Shown piece by piece: positions 42,648-50,456 of a stretch of DNA of 64,000 nucleotides. The notes under the pieces are model-generated. The model had not been told where the DNA came from, made no database searches, and worked only from the letters and a program-made list of their open reading frames with translations. Source of the DNA: a virus; the IMG/VR virus record IMGVR_UViG_3300044640_002221, positions 62,001-126,000 of that record; one strand, written 5' to 3'. Numbering within the stretch: position 1 is the first letter of the stretch; every line of letters begins with the position of its first letter. The position numbers were made by a program, and so were the translations under genes.

Positions 42648-42912
42648 TTAATCTCCTCTCTATTTCTTTTGATTTCATTAGTTCTGCGATCGCTTCTTTT
42701 AGACTCTCAGCAGCAGCCTCAGCAACTTCATAGCTGCCATTAATCTCACCATCTACCTGAATAATGTAGTTAGTAATGACGGCTCTCCACTGCTTTTCTT
42801 TAGACTCATAAATTAGAAAAAATTCATGAGTCCAACACTGCTCTCCCATTTTAATCCTGCTCTTAGCGTTCAGAGCCTCACAGAGGACTACTATTTCTTG
42901 AATTGGAAGCAT
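42586..42912 (-). CDS. Hypothetical small beta-alpha protein (paralogue pair, member 2)
   Basis: The ATG at 42912 (MLPIQEIVVL) is preferred over an upstream codon inside the previous gene. The 108-aa protein has FFLIYESKEKQWRAVITNYI then AAAESLKEAIAEL, similar in layout to the adjacent 62-aa protein. The 3' end overlaps the ligase start by 62 nt. Confidence 0.5.
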   Translation of the reverse strand: MLPIQEIVVLCEALNAKSRIKMGEQCWTHEFFLIYESKEKQWRAVITNYIIQVDGEINGSYEVAEAAAESLKEAIAELMKSKEIERRLNGQHHSTKQCNKVPFHPVIP

Positions 42913-42914
42913 TT

Positions 42915-43103
42915 TTATTCTATTGATTTCATAAGCGACCACAGCACCTCTTCCGGGTTCTCAGCGGTAGCACTGGCAATTATTTGACCACCGACTTTGT
43001 AGATAGATGCTACCCACTTTGCCTCGGCGTTGTTGTAAGTAAGAGAAAAGTCTGCATTTAGCTTTTTGCAGGTGTTAGTTACTGTTCTATTAGGGTCTAG
43101 CAT
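42915..43103 (-). CDS. Hypothetical small beta-alpha protein (paralogue pair, member 1)
   Basis: The 62-aa protein reads FSLTYNNAEAKWVASIYKVG then ASATAENPEEVLWSLMKSI. The W-x-A-x-I strand and the final helix resemble its neighbour and, loosely, HicB-type folds. Confidence 0.5.
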   Translation of the reverse strand: MLDPNRTVTNTCKKLNADFSLTYNNAEAKWVASIYKVGGQIIASATAENPEEVLWSLMKSIE

Positions 43104-43120
43104 TTAAACAACCTCTCCTA

Positions 43121-43417
43121 TTAAGTAATAAGAAACATCAAGTTATCTAACACGGCGGCTATTAACTCAAGGTTTTTTGCTTCTAGCCTTATCTTCTTAC
43201 CTTCTTCATAGCCTAATCAAGCGGTTGTATTCGGCAGAATATGAAAGTTGTCTGGATGGTACTCAAACTTTATACCCACAGAGTCATCGCTTTCACTAAA
43301 AAACCAAGTTCCCGGATGGACTAAATGAAAGTTATTAAGCTCAAGAGTCTTTTCAATAAGCTGAAAAGCTTTTAGTACAACTTCTGTCTTAGTTTTTGGG
43401 TAGTATTCTTCTTCCAT
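43121..43417 (-). pseudogene. Small protein gene with an in-frame TGA
   Basis: The frame MEEEYYPKTKTEVVLKAFQL ends at TGA (43219-43217) after FHILPNTTA. The same frame continues LGYEEGKKIRLEAKNLELIA..MFLIT to TAA at 43121, with codon use like coding sequence and no alternative start. It is either a nonsense-truncated gene or UGA readthrough. Confidence 0.5.
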
Positions 43418-43421
43418 TATT

Positions 43422-44222
43422 TCAAACCTTGACGAACTGTTCGCTGCGTATCTCCTTACTACAAGCTACCAAGGCTAACAAACTATCTTCTAGTTCATCT
43501 AGCCCCCGCTCATTTAACAAAACAATATCAGCTAACTCTTTAAACCTTGCTGTATCTTCACTAGCATGAGCGTCGGCAGCTTCAATTGCTCTATCTACAT
43601 AAATCAGCAAAGCGCCTTGCTGCCGAGCCCATAAAGCTTCATTCTCAAAGCGACCATCTGTAACTACAATTTTACAGTTAGGGTCTTGCTTTCTTAACTC
43701 TTCTATCTGCACTTGCAAGGCTAAACACCAGGTATCAGGATGGATAGACCTGAATACTTCTGTTCCTAAGATTTGAAGAGCTTGGCGAGGAGATAGATCG
43801 TAAGGGTAGATGTACTTCTGTAACAGTGAACTAACCAGTCCTACAGCTTGTAAATAGCTTAAGCCATTAAACTTATAGTTTGGAACATTATTAGGCTTTT
43901 GGTAGCCATAAATCATTTCTAGAACTGTTGGTAACTTAGCAGTCCACAAATACTCATGTGTATTTCTGAATCCAGAGATAACAGCATCTTTATGGTACTC
44001 CCGGCCTGTTCTCAAGTCAGGATGTGGATACTCCCTCCATGCTCTATCTTCTTCTGTCAGCCCATCTAACCTGTCCCTTGGTAAATCATATACCCAAGCC
44101 ACAATGTCCTTTAGACGGCTGGCAAAGCTCATCTGGTGATAGCCGTAGTTCTTCATAAGAAATCTACCACAAGTGGACTTACCGCTTCCTTTTGGTCCGC
44201 TCAGAATGATTAGATTATTCAT
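43422..44222 (-). CDS. Deoxynucleoside monophosphate kinase
   Basis: The 266-aa protein has a P-loop GPKGSGKST at residues 9-17, FASRLKDIVAWVYDL (the dNMP-kinase lid start), SPRQALQILGTEVFRSIHPDTW near 145-166, and KIVVTDGRFENEALW near 185-200. This is the pattern of T4 gene 1-type dNMP kinases, which phosphorylate dNMPs for phage DNA synthesis. It ends with SEQFVKV, where palindrome copy 6 lies. Confidence 0.9.
   Translation of the reverse strand: MNNLIILSGPKGSGKSTCGRFLMKNYGYHQMSFASRLKDIVAWVYDLPRDRLDGLTEEDRAWREYPHPDLRTGREYHKDAVISGFRNTHEYLWTAKLPTVLEMIYGYQKPNNVPNYKFNGLSYLQAVGLVSSLLQKYIYPYDLSPRQALQILGTEVFRSIHPDTWCLALQVQIEELRKQDPNCKIVVTDGRFENEALWARQQGALLIYVDRAIEAADAHASEDTARFKELADIVLLNERGLDELEDSLLALVACSKEIRSEQFVKV
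43431..43447. repeat. CGAACWGTTCG palindrome, copy 6
   Basis: TGACGAACTGTTCGCTG spans the last codons of the dNMP kinase gene, 14 bp before the next gene's ATG. Confidence 0.7.
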
Positions 44223-44493
44223 AGAACTTTTTCAATGATTGATACATAAGCTGAATCTTTGAACTCATTAATACCAACGCTGTCAATATCAACTAACGCG
44301 CAGTTTAGTAAAGCTGCTTTTAGTGCGTCTTGCTGTTGATTTGTTCTTTCTTGAGCAGGTACTGTTAAGGCTTGTTTGAGTAAGCCTTCCAAGTATCTAT
44401 ACCAGCACGTCTAGCTAAAACTGGCATACTACTTATATACCGCTTCGCCCATGCTGGTAAGTCTAAGCTGTATACGTCTGTTAAATTACTCAT
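44219..44493 (-). pseudogene. Small protein gene with a frameshift
   Basis: The ATG at 44493 begins MSNLTDVYSLDLPAWAKRYI, then PVLARRAG, and runs out of frame to a stop near 44365. The other frame continues RYLEGLLKQALTVPAQERTN to a stop at 44219, overlapping the kinase start. One missing base near 44395 (GGTATAG) explains it. The joined product is about 91 aa. Confidence 0.6.
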
Positions 44494-44678
44494 TAGTCTG
44501 GTAGTTTACTTTCTACTAGGTTTGCTAAACTCTGAATGACCTCTTCAACTTGCTCTTGGTTATCAAGTCTAATCTTTAGATAGTCCCACATGAGATTGAT
44601 AACGGCTTCAAGAGTGTCTATTTGGTCACGGTGGGACTTACTCTGTTCAGCAAGCATTATTACGTCTTCAATGTCCAT
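44493..44678 (-). CDS. Small helical protein
   Basis: The 61-aa acidic protein is helical (DTLEAVINLMWDYLKIRLDN). It overlaps the next start (TAATG). No family recognised. Confidence 0.55.
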   Translation of the reverse strand: MDIEDVIMLAEQSKSHRDQIDTLEAVINLMWDYLKIRLDNQEQVEEVIQSLANLVESKLPD

Positions 44679-45191
44679 TTAATCTCTAACCCATAAGATG
44701 CCGTTGTTTAATCTTCTAGTAATGTCTTGTTCAAGCACAAAAAGCTTCTCTTCTAACCCATTAAGAAGAGAAAACCAATGTTGGTAAGCAAACAAGCCAA
44801 TATACTTAAGCGGTAAAGATGCTGAGTCTAAAGAAAACCTGTAAACCCTGTCCCGCTCAAGTTCAGTAGCCACACGATAATCACCATCTACACACCTTTC
44901 CACCTTTCCTTTATAGAAAATAGGCTTAGAGATATCTTCTACACTCTGTAAAGGCTGTCTTTGGTAGTAATCTTCTAAAGCTGCTAAAGCCACAGTCGCG
45001 ACTTGAATTAACTCTTCTGCATAGTTGTCTGAATCTCCTTCTCTCACTGCTCTGGCTACTTCACCAAACTCTTCACCAAGAATAGTTAGCCACGCAGTTG
45101 CGTTAAGGCTCTCACCTTTACTACCAAACTTTTTTATCTGGCGATCACGCTCGGCAAGAATAGCATCAAAAAAGTCTGTTGTTGTTTTCAT
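44679..45191 (-). CDS. MazG-like protein (second copy)
   Basis: The first 70 of 170 residues have ERDRQIKKFG, then AWLTILGEEFGEVARAVREG, then EELIQVATVALAALEDY. These are the E-E-x-G-E and E-E-L-x-x-V-A patterns of phage MazG-like dNTP pyrophosphohydrolases. The C-terminal 100 residues are unassigned. It differs from the 41183 enzyme in having the catalytic helices at the N-terminus. Confidence 0.8.
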   Translation of the reverse strand: MKTTTDFFDAILAERDRQIKKFGSKGESLNATAWLTILGEEFGEVARAVREGDSDNYAEELIQVATVALAALEDYYQRQPLQSVEDISKPIFYKGKVERCVDGDYRVATELERDRVYRFSLDSASLPLKYIGLFAYQHWFSLLNGLEEKLFVLEQDITRRLNNGILWVRD

Positions 45192-45195
45192 GGTT

Positions 45196-45633
45196 TTACT
45201 CTCTAACGTGACAAAATACCTGCGGCTCTTTGATGTCTAACTCTTTTACTTCCAGCAAATCTGGTAAAAACTTTTGAGTTTCTTCACACGCTAAACTAGG
45301 AAAATCTTCGTTAGCTACCACCCAGCCCTCTTCTTTTAAAGCTAGTTCTAAGGCTTGTTCTTTAGAGTATGCAGACACTATCGTTTCTATAGGTGTACTG
45401 CTATAAGCAGATGAAGGGTCACTATAACCAACTGAGTAGATGTTTAAAGCCGCTTTTTCGATGTCTAACAAATCTACTTCTCTTAAACGCCAGTAGATAG
45501 ATAACCAGTTAAGACCTTCACCTTGCTCTCTTTTTATCTTCTGCAGTAATTGTTCTGCAAATTCTTCACTTGTCCCTAAAGGTAAAGAAAACATTGGGGA
45601 GTCATTCTTACAAATTACAAACTGTTTAGTCAT
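45196..45633 (-). CDS. Hypothetical protein
   Basis: The ATG at 45633 (MTKQFVICKND) fits better than the upstream ATG. The 145-aa protein has NWLSIYWRLREVDLL and TIVSAYSKEQALELALKEEGW, the latter like a short regulatory beta-alpha unit. No family recognised. Confidence 0.5.
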   Translation of the reverse strand: MTKQFVICKNDSPMFSLPLGTSEEFAEQLLQKIKREQGEGLNWLSIYWRLREVDLLDIEKAALNIYSVGYSDPSSAYSSTPIETIVSAYSKEQALELALKEEGWVVANEDFPSLACEETQKFLPDLLEVKELDIKEPQVFCHVRE

Positions 45634-45670
45634 AATGTGGGTTGGTTTATTGTTAAGCACTTACAGACCA

Positions 45671-45751
45671 CTACCGTCGGTTTGGGGGTGGTTTAATCGG
45701 AGGACTATCTGAGTCTTTCTTTTGTGGTTTTTCTTCTTTATCTTTTGCCAT
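45671..45751 (-). CDS. Small Lys/Pro-rich peptide (26 aa)
   Basis: MAKDKEEKPQKKDSDSPPIK ending PPPNRR has an excellent ribosome-binding site (AAAGGAG, 7 nt before ATG) and a purine-rich box just upstream. It could be longer if the ATG at 45850 is used. Confidence 0.5.
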   Translation of the reverse strand: MAKDKEEKPQKKDSDSPPIKPPPNRR

Positions 45752-45774
45752 AACTAGTCTCCTTTGTGATTTTG

Positions 45775-45796
45775 CCTTACTCTTTTCTTTTTGAGC
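45775..45796 (-). promoter_or_regulatory. Purine-rich box (short)
   Basis: AAAAAGAAAAGAGTAAGGC lies 24 nt before the small Lys/Pro-rich peptide's ATG. Confidence 0.45.
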
Positions 45797-45881
45797 TATT
45801 ACTAGCTCTTGTAGTTCTGGATTTAATAAGAAACAGCAGAAGTTTCGCATCTCGCTCTTAAGAGTGAGTGTGTGGAGTATG

Positions 45882-45977
45882 TCATTGCTCTCTAGCTAAG
45901 AACTCTTTAATTCTTGATATGACCTCTTGCTTAGTAGTGAACCCTTTTAGTCTGTAGAAGTCAGCATTAATTGACAC
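45882..45977 (-). CDS. Possible small peptide (31 aa, GTG start)
   Basis: The frame reads MSINADFYRLKGFTTKQEVI and ends FLAREQ. Its GTG start lies within hairpin element B. Evidence is codon continuity only. Confidence 0.3.
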   Translation of the reverse strand: MSINADFYRLKGFTTKQEVISRIKEFLAREQ

Positions 45978-46013
45978 TCTCAGGGCTAAAGCCGCTGAGT
46001 TTTACGCTTACCG
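45971..46013 (-). repeat. Hairpin element, copy B
   Basis: On the minus strand CGGTAAGCGTAAAACTCAG, then C-GGC-TTTA-GCC-CTGAGAGTGTCAA. It is the second copy of the element at 39549, with the same bulge, TTTA loop and flanks. Confidence 0.65.
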
Positions 46014-46033
46014 CGAGGTCTTATAAAAACATC

Positions 46034-46363
46034 TCACACCTCTATAGTTTCTGTTTGGTAGTCTTCTAGCTGTCTAATAACGTTCTGGGCTGATAAAGTG
46101 TTTATAAACCTATTAACTGTTGCTCTTTCTAGTAGAAGAGCCCAAACTACAAACTCTTTGTACTTTTCACAGTCTTGCTCTAACAAAGCCAGAAGACTCT
46201 CGACGCGAATCTCCCCCGCATCTACACGGTGATATTGACCTACAGTTAGAAATAGTTGGTCAACAAAGGTATGCTCTTTTCTTGTAAGATAACCTTCTAT
46301 CTTTGAACCTTGTCCATTCTCTATTAAGTCTTTGACCCTTGACTCTTTCTGTTCACACCACAA
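46034..46363 (-). CDS. Hypothetical protein
   Basis: The 109-aa protein is helical, with ESLLALLEQDCEKYKEFVVWALLLE near residues 55-79 (central hydrophobic helix) and a preceding LTRKEHTFVDQLFLTVGQYH. No family recognised. Confidence 0.5.
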   Translation of the reverse strand: MWCEQKESRVKDLIENGQGSKIEGYLTRKEHTFVDQLFLTVGQYHRVDAGEIRVESLLALLEQDCEKYKEFVVWALLLERATVNRFINTLSAQNVIRQLEDYQTETIEV

Positions 46364-46388
46364 TGCTAATTTAACGCCACTCTTTTTA

Positions 46389-46412
46389 CCTTGCTCTTAT
46401 CTTTTTTTCTTC
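46389..46412 (-). promoter_or_regulatory. Purine-rich box
   Basis: AAGAAAAAAAGATAAGAGCAAG overlaps the Lys-rich end (KKKR) of the HicB-like gene and lies 26 nt before the ATG at 46363. Confidence 0.45.
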
Positions 46413-46627
46413 AATAAGGGATTGTTGTTATAACTCGCCGCATTGTTGTTTGCAAAAGCTAAATATTTTTCAACTTCTGTTATAAAGTTTTTCCTTAGCT
46501 CCTCCTCTGTTTGTCCTTTAAACACTACAACACCATCAGGCGAACAACCTATTACTTTTCCTACCCACTTCCCTTCTTCTTCACTAGCTTCTCCTATGTA
46601 TCGATCATGCTTTAAGTAAACTACCAT
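46397..46627 (-). CDS. HicB-family protein
   Basis: The 76-aa protein matches HicB antitoxins: YIGEASEEEGKWVGKVIGCS, then VVFKGQTEEELRKNFITEVEKYL. There is no HicA partner nearby and no C-terminal DNA-binding ribbon. It may be a phage-borne antitoxin countering a host HicA, or a solitary regulator. Confidence 0.75.
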   Translation of the reverse strand: MVVYLKHDRYIGEASEEEGKWVGKVIGCSPDGVVVFKGQTEEELRKNFITEVEKYLAFANNNAASYNNNPLLKKKR

Positions 46628-46640
46628 TCTTCTAACTCTC

Positions 46641-46916
46641 TCACAAACCTAATAACCAATTCCACAACTTCACCAGCTCTGCTACCTCTTTGCAAACTCC
46701 ATCTTCCATCTCACCCGCTCCCCAAACCTTTATATAAGTAACTCCCTCGTCCCCTCTATATAAAGTCAACTTTCTCCTTTCATGCCACCACTCATATACA
46801 TAATCACTGCCATGAGTTCTATTCTCTAAAGGACTCCAGTATTGCAGCCCAAGCCCTCGCACTCTTCCTATAAATCCTCTCAGTAATAGGTTACTCACTA
46901 GCTGTGACTCCTTCAA
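46641..46916 (-). CDS. Hypothetical protein
   Basis: The 91-aa protein is Trp/Arg-rich (YVYEWWHERRKLTLYRGD) and ends in a hydrophobic helix (ELVKLWNWLLGL). It overlaps the upstream gene by 26 nt. No family recognised. Confidence 0.55.
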   Translation of the reverse strand: MKESQLVSNLLLRGFIGRVRGLGLQYWSPLENRTHGSDYVYEWWHERRKLTLYRGDEGVTYIKVWGAGEMEDGVCKEVAELVKLWNWLLGL

Positions 46917-47064
46917 TAATTAAAACTCTTAAAAATAACTCTGGCTCAATCTTTAACAAGAAGTCCTTAAACTCATTAAGGGTCATTGCCTCTCCGTCGG
47001 CAAGACTGAATGATCTTCCTAAGTTAGTCTTAAACACTCTATACTTTGGTTCTGTTCCTTTCAT
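46891..47064 (-). CDS. Small protein (57 aa)
   Basis: MKGTEPKYRVFKTNLGRSFS continues to LADGEAMTLNEFKDFLLKIE and ends IIEGVTASE. It has a GGAGTAG ribosome site 8 nt upstream of the ATG. Function unknown. Confidence 0.6.
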   Translation of the reverse strand: MKGTEPKYRVFKTNLGRSFSLADGEAMTLNEFKDFLLKIEPELFLRVLIIEGVTASE

Positions 47065-47070
47065 TATTTT

Positions 47071-47253
47071 CTACTCCTTTAATAAAGCTAACAATGGAGC
47101 CACACGCAGCTTATACTCCGCGCCAGCCCCTCCTATTACACAAGAAATATACAACTCATCACTGTCTACCTCTAACCTGTCCACCTTTAAATGAACTACC
47201 TCTGACCTTTCGGTTCCATAGGGTACTGGCGTTAAAGGAGGATAATGTTTCAT
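47071..47253 (-). CDS. Small protein (60 aa)
   Basis: The product is VVHLKVDRLEVDSDELYISC-like with a beta-rich centre. It sits directly upstream of the 57-aa gene and 49 nt downstream of a box-like sequence. No family recognised. Confidence 0.5.
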   Translation of the reverse strand: MKHYPPLTPVPYGTERSEVVHLKVDRLEVDSDELYISCVIGGAGAEYKLRVAPLLALLKE

Positions 47254-47301
47254 TGGTATTTCATAATTTACCCACAGCCCGCCTCGCTCCTACTCTTTTA
47301 T

Positions 47302-47325
47302 TCTACTCTTACCTTTTTTCTCATT
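47302..47325 (-). promoter_or_regulatory. Purine-rich box (weak variant)
   Basis: AATGAGAAAAAAGGTAAGAGTAG lies 49 nt before the ATG at 47253, at the edge of the gene-free region. Confidence 0.35.
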
Positions 47326-47659
47326 ATTAACCACTTACAAACACCACAAAACACCCCACAAATGGCTATATAGCTTGCAAGGGTGCTATGTTGGGGTTAA
47401 AGTACCTAATTATTAGAATCCCTCGTGAGCTTGCGCTCCGAGGGACTTTGAAGTGTTAATTGGTAAGAATAGTTATTGCAAAATAATGAAGGCAGAAAAG
47501 GTGGGGGATTGATTGTATCACAGCTCACAACTGTACTGAGATAACAACTTAAACTTTCCCTTATTACCAGTATACAACCTTATTACAACCCTGTCAAGGG
47601 GTAAAACAAAGAAATATTGTTAAGAAATAATAAAGATTTTGACAAGAATTGTTAAGTGC

Positions 47660-48042
47660 GGCTGTAGTACAAGAAAAAAGGATTAAAAGATAAGAATAAG
47701 GATAGACACAACAAAACTCACTTATACCGCAGTAGGGTTAAGAGAAATTAAGGTGAGCTACTAAGGACTTCACCGGGCGGTCTATTTGGTTCGTATCTGT
47801 GAGATTGAGGGAGGTTCTCTGCACTTCTGTTATCTTTTAGGACCTGTCATGCCCAATCTATTTGACCAGGAGATGTTAAGGGGACTAGACTCAGGAAATG
47901 AATTGAACTGCGATCGCTCTCGGTTTGGTTCTTGACGCTACCAGGAACCTGACTTATCGCTACTTGCTTTCTCAAGGCAGTAATGCGGCTGTCCTTTCTA
48001 CTTCTATAACTATCATATAACAATAGTTATAGAAGTAGAAAG
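47660..48042 (+). ncRNA. Candidate plus-strand ncRNA in the gene-free kilobase
   Basis: From 47254 to 48318 no credible ORF exists on either strand. On the plus strand TTGACA (47639) and TGTAGT, about 18 nt later, form a promoter-like pair. The next about 370 nt end in a 20-bp hairpin at 47994-48042 followed by AATTTTGG. It includes a HIP1 site and several short stems (CCAGGAACC-type). This may be a regulatory RNA; no known family is recognised. Confidence 0.4.
47994..48042. terminator. Long hairpin, probable terminator
   Basis: The arms 47994-48013 and 48023-48042 (CTTTCTACTTCTATAACTAT and complement) form a perfect 20-bp stem with a 9-nt loop. Confidence 0.65.
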
Positions 48043-48318
48043 AATTTTGGAAATATTTTTTAAATCTTTTTCTTTGAGATTTGGTTGTTTATTGCGGCTG
48101 TACCGAAAAAAGAAGAAGCTAGAAATCCTAACTCCCGGCTGCTTTAAAGCTCTGATAGTTTACAAATCAATCTACCATTACCTAATCTATCTAAAGCTAC
48201 TAACTCATCCTCTGTTAGAGGGGGGGGGCAGTTGAACGAAGTAAACACATCCACTACTTTCTCTGATTCAGTTCTTGGTCATTCTTGATAGCTTTAGTTA
48301 TTCTGCTTGCTACATCAT

Positions 48319-48741
48319 TCATCTTGAATACTCCGCTGCTAGTTTGTCTACCTTTCTATTGAGATAAGCTGAGCTGCTATTACTATTCTGATGCCCGCGC
48401 ACCCACTTTGCTTTCAGCTCTACCTCATCACCTACAGTATCTCTCAGAGCCTGTTGAATCTCTTTCAGGTCTGAACGTCTACTAAATCTTTCTTCTACAG
48501 CGTTAATTGCCAGTTTGAGAGCTTGTTGAGAGTCTGACCTTACTAACACTCCTTCTATCTTTCTCCACTTCTCCACGCACTCTCTGATGCCCTGGACTAT
48601 GGCAAACAGCTCACAGGCTATAGAATCTCTATAACTACACTTTCCTCCACGTTCTAGCTTACCGTAGCTAGAAACTCCATATATACCATAACCACCTAGC
48701 CCGCTGGCATCGGTGTATAACGTCACCCAGTTGCTTTCCAT
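48319..48741 (-). CDS. rnhA: Ribonuclease HI
   Basis: The 140-aa protein has all four catalytic acids of RNase H: Asp11 (LYTDASG), Glu44 (ACELFAI), Asp70 (RSDSQQALK) and the final Asp (YLNRKVDKLA), plus the WVRGHQ His motif. It degrades RNA in RNA-DNA hybrids, such as replication primers. The length is normal for type 1 enzymes. Confidence 0.93.
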   Translation of the reverse strand: MESNWVTLYTDASGLGGYGIYGVSSYGKLERGGKCSYRDSIACELFAIVQGIRECVEKWRKIEGVLVRSDSQQALKLAINAVEERFSRRSDLKEIQQALRDTVGDEVELKAKWVRGHQNSNSSSAYLNRKVDKLAAEYSR

Positions 48742-48849
48742 CTCTGATAACTCTGATAATCATAATTTGTTTTAGAAGTCCTGCGTGTAGTTGTTGTTGA
48801 CGAAGTAATTACCACTGTCTTGTACCTGTGTAGTGTATGTGGACAATAA

Positions 48850-48905
48850 GACCACCGCCCATTCGATGGGCAGCCCTCCCAGTTGGGAATCAGGCTTGGA
48901 TGGTC
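48850..48905. ncRNA. Possible three-way-junction RNA
   Basis: GACCACC/GGATGGTC closes a structure holding the hairpin GCCCAT-TCG-ATGGGC and a second arm AGCCC-TCCCA-GTT-GGGA-GGCTT. It lies in the 173-bp gap between RNase H and the next gene, without an ORF. The strand is not decided. Confidence 0.4.
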
Positions 48906-48914
48906 TAGTTAGCT

Positions 48915-49109
48915 TTAAGTCATGTAGTGTATGTTAGTAATCCAATGAATGATTACTGCTTTACCATTCTTGCCATTATATTCATTGTTTAGTGCTGTAG
49001 CCCAACTCATTGCGTTACTTTTAGTTGTTGGACTTTCTGATTTACCACTAGCGCCTGTGGTTTCATTAAACCAGCAAACAACGTACTGCTTTTCTTCTTT
49101 ACTGGGCAT
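48915..49109 (-). CDS. Small protein (64 aa)
   Basis: YVVCWFNETTGASGKSESPT then AMSWATALNNEYNGKNG. The GKSES motif is not a P-loop. Similar short proteins with a V-x-W-F strand occur in cyanobacterial plasmids and phages. Function unknown. Confidence 0.5.
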   Translation of the reverse strand: MPSKEEKQYVVCWFNETTGASGKSESPTTKSNAMSWATALNNEYNGKNGKAVIIHWITNIHYMT

Positions 49110-49124
49110 AGAATCCTCTTTTGT

Positions 49125-49235
49125 TTAAACTGTGTCTGAGTCTGGTAGGGAGTGGAAATTAGTTATAGAGTTAATTTCACTCTTTAGCTTCAAAGCTTCC
49201 TGCCAGACTGAATACTCTTGCTTCTTCTTGTTCAT
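49125..49235 (-). CDS. Small peptide (36 aa)
   Basis: MNKKKQEYSVWQEALKLKSE then INSITNFHSLPDSDTV, a basic start and a helix. It lies between the membrane protein and the 64-aa gene. Confidence 0.45.
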   Translation of the reverse strand: MNKKKQEYSVWQEALKLKSEINSITNFHSLPDSDTV

Positions 49236-49256
49236 TTAATTTAAAGGTTAGTCTCT

Positions 49257-50369
49257 TCAACTAACCCACATTGGAGCCATTATCACCAGCGATCGCACTT
49301 CGGGTGCTTCTGGCATTAATGACCTTTGTAATAATGCTAATCCTAGCCCCACTGGAATGATAACTACCGCTATCAGCCCGGTAGAGGCGAAGGCTTGAAT
49401 AATCATTATAAAGATGATTACAGTCGGGTCTGGTTCTATCCTTTCAGTTGACATCCAGTACACCACAATAGCTGGTAGCACTCCTAATAAAAACACAGCT
49501 ACTAAGGGATAAAACCCTAAACCTTGACCATCTAAGGCTGGTGATTGAGTAAGTTTGTTAGTAGTGAGGAGTAAATCAGCAAGTGGTGTTTTGCTTGCAC
49601 TACCCCCACCTCTGATAATCAATCCCAGATTCCATGCTTCTAAAGCCACACTCACGAGATTAGCTATTAATACTCTATATACTCCAGGAGCTATTAGAGC
49701 ATTAGTAGCCGCAGAGAGTGATAAGCCCGGTGTTATCCAGGCTAAACCAAACACATACAATACCAAACTCACTCCAGGCGGTTGGTCTATCCCTCTTTCT
49801 GCTAGACTCTTGCCGGGATACTGCGGGTCTATAAGATTAGGTATTGCTAACCCTGCTAGTAGGGGAAGCATTGGCGTGTTTACTAACCAGAACATCTTGA
49901 GTAACCAAAACACTACCGCCGCTATTCCTACACTCATTGCAGTGAGTGTCAAGAAGCCGAGGTAAGTGCCTCTATGCCATACATCTTTATTGAGGTATAT
50001 GAGTGAGCCTACTATTAGCAAGGCTACTACTCCAGTTAAATAACCTGGTGGTTTTGGTATTGGAAGCCAGAGGAATGCGACCAGCGTTATCACTCTTGCT
50101 ACTTTCATCCACCCTGCACCAGATAACTCAACTGCTGACTCCTCCCCGCGTGCTAGTAATTGGTTAACGTCTACATCTTCATTAAGTAGATAAACCAATA
50201 AGTAAGCCAGCACCACTGCTATCACTTTGGCAGGTGGACTGGCTTGTAAGTAATGTGAGATTGTGAGAGTTGCCGCCCCTGCTATATAAGGACTGGTTAA
50301 GGAATATTTTGCTAAGGCAGTCGTTGTCCATAAGAACAGGAGCAGTGCGATAGCTAAAGTGAGATTCAT
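49257..50369 (-). CDS. Polytopic membrane protein
   Basis: The 370-aa protein has about 9-10 hydrophobic segments, starting with LTLAIALLLFLWTTTALA. Later ones include KVIAVVLAYLLVYLL, VALLIVGSLIYL and IIPVGLGLALL. A charged loop lies near 65-85. It looks like a plasma-membrane or thylakoid transporter-like protein; no family is recognised. Membrane proteins of this size are unusual in phage genomes. Confidence 0.65.
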   Translation of the reverse strand: MNLTLAIALLLFLWTTTALAKYSLTSPYIAGAATLTISHYLQASPPAKVIAVVLAYLLVYLLNEDVDVNQLLARGEESAVELSGAGWMKVARVITLVAFLWLPIPKPPGYLTGVVALLIVGSLIYLNKDVWHRGTYLGFLTLTAMSVGIAAVVFWLLKMFWLVNTPMLPLLAGLAIPNLIDPQYPGKSLAERGIDQPPGVSLVLYVFGLAWITPGLSLSAATNALIAPGVYRVLIANLVSVALEAWNLGLIIRGGGSASKTPLADLLLTTNKLTQSPALDGQGLGFYPLVAVFLLGVLPAIVVYWMSTERIEPDPTVIIFIMIIQAFASTGLIAVVIIPVGLGLALLQRSLMPEAPEVRSLVIMAPMWVS

Positions 50370-50393
50370 ATAGTGGTGAAAGTGGTACTAATT

Positions 50394-50418
50394 CCTTACT
50401 CTATTCTTTTTTCTGGCA
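50394..50418 (-). promoter_or_regulatory. Purine-rich box
   Basis: CCAGAAAAAA then GAATAGAGTAAGG lies 25 nt before the membrane protein's ATG. Confidence 0.45.
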
Positions 50419-50456
50419 GCCTAATATCCTTTCTACTTAGTTGATATAAGGGTCAA

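Noticed and set aside
46904-47330. Plus-strand ORFs of 94-96 aa
   Set aside because: They are antisense to the 57-aa and 60-aa minus-strand genes, which have ribosome sites and overlap signals; the plus frames lack them.
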